Shown piece after piece: positions 57,523 through 64,000 of a stretch of DNA of 64,000 nt. The stretch spans positions 3,449,341-3,513,340 of the forward strand of contig KK106984.1 of the NCBI GenBank assembly GCA_000611775.1, read 5' to 3'. Positions within the stretch are counted from its first letter, which is position 1. Each line of letters starts with the position of its first letter. Source of the DNA: Umbilicaria muhlenbergii. Lineage: Eukaryota > Ascomycota > Lecanoromycetes > Umbilicariales > Umbilicariaceae. The position numbers were made by a program, and so were the translations under genes. The notes beneath the pieces are model-generated. The model did no database searches and was not told the origin of the DNA. It was given only the letters and a program-made list of their open reading frames with translations.

Positions 57523-59364
57523 CGATATATATTGGGAATTCGAATTCTAGGCATCAGATATCTCCCTCTCTTTGTGAGTCCAAAAAGCCCAGGTAAGCCG
57601 AGTGGCGGAGCCGAGGTTTGCCGCCGGCCCAGAGCACTTCCGATGCAGCACAGGGGATTGAGTTGACTGTCACGGCTGTCTAAGATTCGCGAGCAACTTG
57701 ATCGGAGGAACCATTATTTCATGAGAACACATAGAATCCTTCAGCCTCTTCAGATATTTCAATAATCGAGACTGTACGGCGAGTTCTAGAGCAGGCAGTT
57801 AAGAAGCATCAGTGTGGATCTCTAGAGCAACTGGGCGATTCCACCGGCCATAATCAATGAACATGTCATGCAGATGCCAAACCGAATCGGAGAGGGTCTA
57901 GACCGGAAGGGTCTATCTACTCAGTACTAGTGTTACAGCACATTCACGGCGGTTGTGGCCGTTCTCGAATTGAATGCACTTTGGTGGTTCTATTCGTCTA
58001 AGTTATGTGTGCCACTTCTGTTGTCACCTGCCCTCTGCCCCGCTTCTTGGCAGCCCGGAAACTGAGTTAATCCTGCCGCCGCTCGAGCACTTATCCTCGG
58101 AGAGGCGTGTCGAGGCCCAGGGGCGCCTTTCGTACTGTACTCACTCCTGCGAGTTCTCCAACAGCTCCCATCTCCAATGAAACATGATGTGAGAAATGTA
58201 GATCCACTATCAGCAGGTAAAAGATGCCGTATATTGCAGCCGGCGCACAATCGAGGTACCAAGCGTACTCGATGACTGAAGCAGCTGCGCCCAAAAGACC
58301 CCTCTTCGATTTAGCACCCATACCAAGCTTTGGCCTGCCAGCCACTCTCATCATCTTGTCTCCACTTGGCAAGTCTCATCTGATCAACAGCGTTACAGCG
58401 GGCCCTTTTCTTCGGTCCATACTCGAAGAGGGAAGAAGTCACTTCCATCTACCAATCGTTCACATGACTGTACTGTGATGAGGACGTGTTGGCACCAATT
58501 GCCCTATCCGTCCTACGCGCTGGGACGCTGCAGTCAGGCAAAAGTCCTCGGGGGAGCAGTCAGTGTCCTTCGGCCAGCGAGCCAGCGATCTGCCCGGTCG
58601 GATCCGAAGCATTGCCGCCTCCTCGCGTTGTGAGACTCGGCATGCATGCAGCGATGCAGGAGTGCAGGCGATCCTCCACTTTTCATCAGGGAACAACGCT
58701 CTCTGTTCTCTAGTTCGGCCTTGCACGCCGACAAGCCACAGCGCCACACCTCGGACAGGGATGATGGTCTGGCCATCGGGTGATGGTGGGATCACCCTGG
58801 CTGATCACTTGCCCTTCCAGGGATGAGGTGTGGCGCAGCCTGTATGCAAAACATCTTAGCGCATCGAAGCCGTTAGCCGTGATCAATTTCGAGGCAAGCT
58901 TCATGTTTCGGTTTCCATCATTTCCAAGTTTTGCGCAAGCTGCTTCCCCGCCCAATTTCAATGGGCGGATGCATGATGCAGCGTGCACATGCTGTGATTG
59001 GATCGCGTTGTAATCAGGGAAAGGGAAAATGCTAGGTTCGCCCTCGTGTCCTGTGGGCCAGTGAATATGAGATCATAAGGTAGTGTGATGGCAGGGAGGA
59101 TATAATAAGACTTCCCAGCCTCATCTTTTTCGCGTGACAGATCCACTCACTGCATTACACGCACACCCACCGGCATTTCATCCGCTGAGCCACCTTTGTC
59201 CTTCATAAACAAGCCCTTCTTTGGCCTTTTCCATCTCGCAGTTCAACAAACCAGAACATCGACATCGACATCTTCAACCAGCCAAGCACAACACACAGCT
59301 CTCAAGCTCCCAACACACGCACACCTGCAAGATCTAAGTCGCTGCAAGCGCATCCCCAGTCAAA
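57523..59364. promoter_or_regulatory. 1.8-kb divergent intergenic region with a likely TATA box
   Basis: No gene supported; frames near 58486-58826 are open on several strands but lack features. TATAATAAG at 59101-59109 followed by a long CA/CT-rich leader looks like the core promoter and 5' UTR of the small gene at 59365. Confidence 0.45.
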
Positions 59365-59964
59365 ATGGGTGCTGTCGTGTCATGCGTAAGTCCATCTCAA
59401 CTCCAGCTCAGAAACCATAATGTGCAACCACCTTCTACGTGTTCACCCGCTTCGCTCTTCGAGACTGGGCTGCTCCGGAGAGTCGACGTCAAGACTCTCA
59501 AGAAGGACCTAGAATTCCGGCGGCAGAGCTTGCCACGCGTTCAAGCCCATCTCTGAGAAGACCACACCCCACATACACAACTCCCAAGAGCATTGACAGA
59601 GGGCTAGAAGCTCGGGGAGCGGCATTCTCTAAAGGCCCAGTGACTCTTTTTGTCGCGTCTCCTGCACCTCAAGCTCAACACGCCCATTTTCTCTTTCCCC
59701 ATCACCACCCTCCATCTTCCCCAACTCCCCTCCTCGTCTCCCTTTACCCGACCCTCCACCAACCACCATCCCACTAACCTTCCCCCCGTACAGATCGAAT
59801 CCATCTTCCGCACCATCGGCGCCTGCCTCATGGCCATCGTCAACGGCATCGGCGCCGTCCTCCAAGCCATCATCAGCGCCATCGTCGGCCTCTTCGACAT
59901 CATCATCTCGTGCCTGACCTGCGGCCGGGGCGGCGGCAGGAGGGGAGGGAGGAGTGCAGTCTAG
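59365..59964 (+). CDS. 63-aa predicted N-myristoylated membrane-binding peptide
   Basis: Exons 59365-59385 and 59794-59964, separated by a 408-bp intron, the longest I call in the window. The N-terminus MGAVVSC has Gly2 and Ser6, the N-myristoylation signature, with Cys7 available for palmitoylation. The body is an amphipathic/hydrophobic helix (FRTIGACLMAIVNGIGAVL, then IISAIVGLFDIIISCLTC) ending in a Gly/Arg-rich tail (GRGGGRRGGRSAV). Similar tiny proteins occur across moulds, always unannotated. The exon 1 boundary after only seven codons matches the myristoylation signal exactly. Likely peripheral on a membrane; function unknown. Confidence 0.75.
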
Positions 59965-60499
59965 TAGGGCGGGCAGAGCGAGCAAGCTAGCTAAGCATAG
60001 ATGAGAAGGAAGCCGGTCGGCTCGCTGCGTTCGCCGGTTTTGCGTGAAGGGTGAGGGGATATTGGGGATACTGCATACGGAAGGAGATTTGGGGTGTCTT
60101 GACAAGTAATGGGCGAGAGGTTGACGGGGAAGGGGTCACGCATACGGAAGTGGAAGGATTGGAGGATGATACCACCATTTGATTCTTGCGAGCCGCGTAT
60201 GTTAATTAATGCCAAGGGGAGAGCAGTGCATGCAGTAGTGATACCGGAGAGGAGAGGTAATGCGAGCAATCTGATCTTAAGTGTGCAAACATAAGCTATT
60301 AAGCTAGCGATTACAATCTCTGCAATACATGACATCTCTAACGGGTATACACCACACCTCCCACACCCACTCACCCACCTCTCCATCTCTCCCTTTCGTC
60401 CAACCCACCCCACCCCCTCACCACGCATTCCGCAGCACCCTCCCCAACCCCTCCACCCGTCTCCAAACCGTCTCCCCATACCCCACCTCCACAATCCCC
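59965..60499. other. Intergenic region between convergent genes
   Basis: Holds the 3' flank of the small gene and, at 60418-60499, an open tail (GIVEVGYGE) that seems to belong to the dehydrogenase in a shifted frame. Confidence 0.45.
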
Positions 60500-62334
60500 C
60501 TACACATCTCCCACCTGACAAACAGCCCTCAACCCCTCCGCGCCCCCAAACCTCCCGTACCCACTTGCCCCCACCCCGCCGAACGGCAGCCCCACGGCAT
60601 AGTACACGGCGAAATCATTCACCGCCACCATCCCCGCCCGCACCCGGCGAACCGCCGTTCCCACATCCCGTTCGTCGTTTCCGAACACCGACGCCCCCAG
60701 CGCATACTCCGTGCCGTTCGCGATCGCAACGGCCTGATCCACGCACTCGGCGCGCATGAGGACGCACACGGGCGCGAAGAGTTCCTCCCGCGCAATGCGC
60801 ATGCCGGGCGTGACGTCTGCGAGGAGCGTCGGGGCGAAATAGTGACCCCGCGGGTAGTCCGGGTGGGTGTATCTCGTCCCGCCGACCAGGAGGTTCGCGC
60901 CCTGCGCGACTGCGTCCCCGATCAGCGCTTCCAGCCGATCGAAGCCGGCGTCGGAGATCTGCGCCCCGACGTCGACGGGGTGGGGGGAGTCGAGGTCGGA
61001 CCCGACGCGCAGGGCGGCGATGCGGGGGCGGAGGAGACGCACGAGGTGGGTGTAGGAGGAGGGGAGGGCGATGATGCGCTCGATGCCGATGCAGTTCTGG
61101 CCGGCGGATTGGAACACGCCGCGCAGGAGGATGGAGGCGATGGCGGGGAGGTCGGAGGCGCAGTCGAGGATGATGGCTGGGTCTTTGCCGCCGAGTTCGA
61201 GGACGGTGGGGGTGAGGGCTTGCGCGGTGGAGAGGGCGACGTGGTGGGCGACGGGGCGTGAGCCGATGAAGGTGAGGTGGGAGATGCCGGGGTGGGAGGT
61301 TAGGTGGGAGGCGGTGGCGGGCCAGCAGGTGATGGGTTGGATTAGGTGCGGGGAGTAGGAGTTGGCGACCAGGGCGCGCTGGGCGATGGAGGTGAAGTAG
61401 GAGGTGCTCCAGGCGGTGCGTTCGGAGGATTTGAGAAGGATGGCGGAGCCGGCAAAGAGGGTGGTGATTAGGGGGTTGAAGAGGTTGTGGAACTGGTGGG
61501 GGGCTGTTAGTGCTCGGAGTTGGGGGCGGATTAGTGGACGGGGGACGTTACGGGATAGCTGAGGAGTGTCAGTTTTTGCTTCCATAGACACAGAGACCCG
61601 GCACTCACTTCCAGCTCACACAGGCTGCTACTACGCCCAGGGGCTCGTAGCACACTTCGTTGGCTTTGTACATCATCAAGAAATTCGTCGGTCTCTTCTC
61701 CGGCCTCAAGGCCTTCTCCCCGTGTAGTATCGTCCATTTTAGCTTCTCGACTGTAACCAATATCTCCCCAAACGAGGCGTCGATCTTTGTCTTGCCGGAG
61801 TCGAGACATGCTGCTGTAGCTATCGTCTCTTGGTTGTCAAGTATATATCTGCACGGCGGCCCATTTATCAGCGCGGATCCCTATAAAGAGGGTATCGTTG
61901 CGCGTACTTCAGCATCGTCTGCAGTACCTTCCTCCTCTGGCTGAAGCTCGTCTTTGCCCATTCGACCTGCGCTTCCTTTGCCTTCGCAATGGCTCTATCA
62001 ATTCCATCCGCCGTTGTGGGATTGACCCGGCCAAGAAGCCTGCCATTGGCCGGACAGTAACATTGTATTGCACTTGAACCAGGAATCTGAATGGCTGTCA
62101 GCCGTTGTCTGTATACGACTGGCGCAAACAAACTTTTATTTGGGGATTCTCAAGCTCCTCGCCCTTCCACCCTGGTTTGCACTGCTCCGGTATAGGGACC
62201 GTGTAATCCACTGCTGCTTCAGCATCATTGCTCAGCACCAGCTTGAGAAACAAAAAGCTGAGTGCGAAGGCAATGAAAGCTACGCTCAGTGTGAGGTGTG
62301 ATAATTGCTGTGAAAAGTTGTCCAGGAATTCCAT
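60500..62334 (-). CDS. msc7: Membrane-anchored aldehyde dehydrogenase, MSC7-like
   Basis: 539-aa NAD(P)-dependent aldehyde dehydrogenase. Exons (minus): 62334-62134, 62086-61908, 61848-61609, 61558-61552 (7 nt) and 61492-60500, in frame. An N-terminal membrane anchor (LSVAFIAFALSFLFLKLVL) is followed by CYCPANGRLLG, the splice-joined VVAACVSWNYPFHNLFNP, LTFIGSR (cofactor loop), LELGGKDPAII (catalytic Glu), FQSAGQNCIGIERI (catalytic Cys), EELFAPV and PFGGVGASGYGRFGG. The micro-exon supplies C TAT CCC and completes WNYPFHN, the ALDH oxyanion-Asn site. The ORF stops early after GLRAVCQVGDV. The usual tail (WEMCRGIVEVGYGETVWRR) follows at once in the +1 frame to 60418, without the ~30 residues that normally separate them. 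This indicates a small deletion/frame break or an assembly error. Confidence 0.82.
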
Positions 62335-62651
62335 TGGGAGGGGTGAAGCTCGCGGGAAGTTTTAGCATCTCGAAGTTCGATTTCTTAGCCCCTATCGCGC
62401 GAACCATACATGAGTTTATACGACATCATTATTTTAGATACTAGTCTGTGTTATCATTCGAATGTTGATTTTATCGTATGGGTTCCAATATGCTAATAAA
62501 ATCGTCGTTCTCAACCAGTGCTGTGCACTGAAGGCGCACCGACCAAAAAACTAATGTAATGAGTGAGCCGGCGTAAGCCAACCCAGGGGAAATGTGGCTC
62601 TTATACCACGATGTCCCATGGATACTCTACCTTGCCCACCACTGATTTAAA
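62335..62651. other. Intergenic region
   Basis: 317 bp between two minus-strand genes; should contain the dehydrogenase promoter. No motif singled out. Confidence 0.4.
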
Positions 62652-64000
62652 TCAAGGGGTGTGCTGAGCGGGTGAGTCCCACACCGACGCTTTTCTAAGC
62701 AGCTTCAAAAGCCACTTGCCTCTCCAATCCCCCTGCTTCCTTTTCTCAACGGCCCAGCCCACCAACTCACGGTCCTCAAGATCGAGACGTCTAGTGTCAG
62801 CCAGCAACAAGTGGTATACGATGTCAGGTGGACAGTCGCATTCGATGACGGCGAGGCGAAGGTGTGAAATTCTGGGTAAGACTCCAACATGCCACATGCT
62901 TAGATGCAACACAGGTATGTGCTCATAGCCATCAACCTTTTGAACAGTGTGACCGCGTTCAAACTCCCACTCTCCTTCCCTCCCCTCTTCATCTTGACGC
63001 TCGAAGCCTGGCAACTTGTCAAAAGCCACCAAAAGTCCCAAAGCCCGTCGGTTTCGCTCTCTGATTGCGTGCTCTAATCCATTTTCTGCGATCTCCCCAT
63101 CAGTACTGTACAACCAATCAACCGAAAAGCCCATCTTCAGTAGCATTTCCAGGAATTCACATGTCTCATTCGTCCAAGGGCCATGTAAAAGCCTTGAGGG
63201 AATGTCGGTTTTCAGGGTTAACCAACTTGGGGATAATATTTTAAATTTGTCGAAACATGAAGGGCCACCAGATCGAGTGCCATCCGGCAAGAGCTTGTGT
63301 GTTGTAATGTAGAACCCCATGCTGGGCCGATTGATTTGCAATCTGAGTACTCGGCCATCACGCAGTCTCCTTTCCAGGGTTCGGACGTTGCACATGGGAA
63401 CCCCACCGAGCCAGCACTCAGGTTGAGTACTGGGGATGCACGCAATGCCACAGATGTGAACCTCTTCCAAGAGCGTATGGTATTCTGCCATGGTTGGCAA
63501 TGGCTCTCCCAATCCATCCTTGGTCAAAGGAGCCAAAAACTCACGTGCCGCGATCCGTATTAAGAACGTATCTATACATTCCTTGAAGAGGTCTGGTGTC
63601 ATCCACTTCAGACGCAGCAGGCCGGATTGCAAGCTTTTGTATCGTTCCAGAAGTTCGGCGTCGTCCTGGTCGATCCTAAATATGGGGTCATCCGCATCAG
63701 TTCCCCGTCTCACATTGTTGCAGAAAGCACGAGTAACCAGCTCCATCCTGACATGCTTCGACGACAGCGCAGAAGCTAGTCTAGGCGAACACAACGGTAA
63801 TGCAAGATTCAAGCTGTACAAGAAGACGCTCTGTAGTAATTCCACAGGCAGAAGTTCCAGAGGTGAGAGCATAACATCCCGTGGTGGCTTCGCAGCTCGC
63901 CTTCGCCGCTTCGTAGAACTAGATGACGCGGTAGAGTGAGATGACGACAGTACGACTGCTGTTGACATTCGCTTCGGAGGGCGTCCTCGCGGCCTAGATG
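62652..64000 (-). CDS. F-box-like protein with N-terminal AT-hook, 5' end outside window
   Basis: Single open frame of at least 438 aa from the ATG at 63968, but the frame stays open to the window edge. The upstream codons read RPRGRPPKR, a good AT-hook (RGRP core), followed after the ATG by KRRRRAAKPPRD. The true start is therefore probably beyond 64000. Residues ~34-80 (LSPLELLPVELLQSVFLYSLN, then CSPRLASALSS) resemble an F-box: Leu-Pro-x-Glu-Leu start and paired helices. The remainder is typical of long fungal F-box-like hypotheticals with no named repeat. If the AT-hook is real, it may be a chromatin-linked ubiquitin-ligase adaptor; that is inference. Confidence 0.6.
   Translation of the reverse strand, partial: SRPRGRPPKRMSTAVVLSSSHSTASSSSTKRRRRAAKPPRDVMLSPLELLPVELLQSVFLYSLNLALPLCSPRLASALSSKHVRMELVTRAFCNNVRRGTDADDPIFRIDQDDAELLERYKSLQSGLLRLKWMTPDLFKECIDTFLIRIAAREFLAPLTKDGLGEPLPTMAEYHTLLEEVHICGIACIPSTQPECWLGGVPMCNVRTLERRLRDGRVLRLQINRPSMGFYITTHKLLPDGTRSGGPSCFDKFKILSPSWLTLKTDIPSRLLHGPWTNETCEFLEMLLKMGFSVDWLYSTDGEIAENGLEHAIRERNRRALGLLVAFDKLPGFERQDEEGREGEWEFERGHTVQKVDGYEHIPVLHLSMWHVGVLPRISHLRLAVIECDCPPDIVYHLLLADTRRLDLEDRELVGWAVEKRKQGDWRGKWLLKLLRKASVWDSPAQHTP

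Noticed and set aside
59629-60105. 158-codon minus-strand frame over the small myristoyl gene
   Set aside because: Overlaps the intron and exon 2 antisense; low-complexity Asp/Ala and Arg composition.
60329-61261. 310-codon open frame on the plus strand
   Set aside because: Antisense to the aldehyde dehydrogenase in GC-rich sequence; His/Pro/Arg then Gly/Glu-rich, typical of a shadow.

Overview
This window is nuclear DNA of a filamentous ascomycete (Pezizomycotina, possibly Dothideomycetes). Genes are dense, introns are short (about 45-120 bp) with GTANGT donors and CTAAY-like branch points, and many products are typical of moulds: a Pom1-type DYRK kinase, a Pex24-family peroxin, GPI-anchored and secreted proteins, and NACHT/NB-ARC STAND receptors. 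The first ~1.4 kb looks foreign. It is AT-rich and strongly CpG-poor while keeping its CpA, like vertebrate DNA, and is probably a chimeric join or contaminant.

Layout. 1-1.4 kb: anomalous segment, then a perfect fold-back. 2.3-5 kb: diverged tandem duplication with a small unknown gene in two copies, one with a frame break. 5.8-10.5 kb: Pom1/DYRK kinase. 11.1-12.5 kb: GPI-anchored cell-surface protein. 13.4-14.5 kb: FrnE/DsbA-like protein with an 11-nt micro-exon. 15-15.4 kb: GC-rich unit with short inverted ends. 15.7-20 kb: decaying NLR (helical N-terminus, NACHT, ankyrin, SPRY) with a hAT-like MITE at its 5' end. 21.2-25.4 kb: Pex24/DysF peroxin and a coiled-coil protein. 26-28.3 kb: a viperin (RSAD2) homologue head-to-head with a UMP-CMP-type kinase. 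29-34 kb: Kelch membrane protein, CYTH/thiamine-triphosphatase-like protein, small secreted protein. 34.8-37.2 kb: Hcs1/SMUBP2-type helicase. 38.2-43.1 kb: alpha/beta-hydrolase-NB-ARC STAND receptor. 46-48 kb: unknown coiled-coil protein. 48.7-54.4 kb: LamB/YcsF (PxpA) protein head-to-head with a fused biotin carboxylase-KipA-KipI-BCCP enzyme. 54.6-64 kb: FAR1-like protein, FAM32A homologue, glutathione peroxidase, a tiny predicted N-myristoylated protein, an MSC7-type aldehyde dehydrogenase with a 7-nt micro-exon, and an F-box-like protein with an AT-hook at the window edge.

The most notable system is the divergent viperin/nucleotide-kinase pair. Viperin turns CTP into the chain terminator ddhCTP, and the partner kinase could supply the CTP pool; vertebrates pair RSAD2 with CMPK2 in the same way. 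Two STAND immune-type receptors lie within 15 kb on either side, so the 16-43 kb stretch may be a fungal defence neighbourhood (inference). The second notable pair is PxpA beside a carboxylase fused to the PxpB and PxpC homologues, which suggests an ATP-dependent 5-oxoprolinase or related lactam/urea enzyme rather than a classical urea amidolyase.

Several genes show single-base frame breaks (2.66, 18.7, 19.8, 38.3 and 60.5 kb). Some lie in G-runs and may be sequencing indels rather than real decay.
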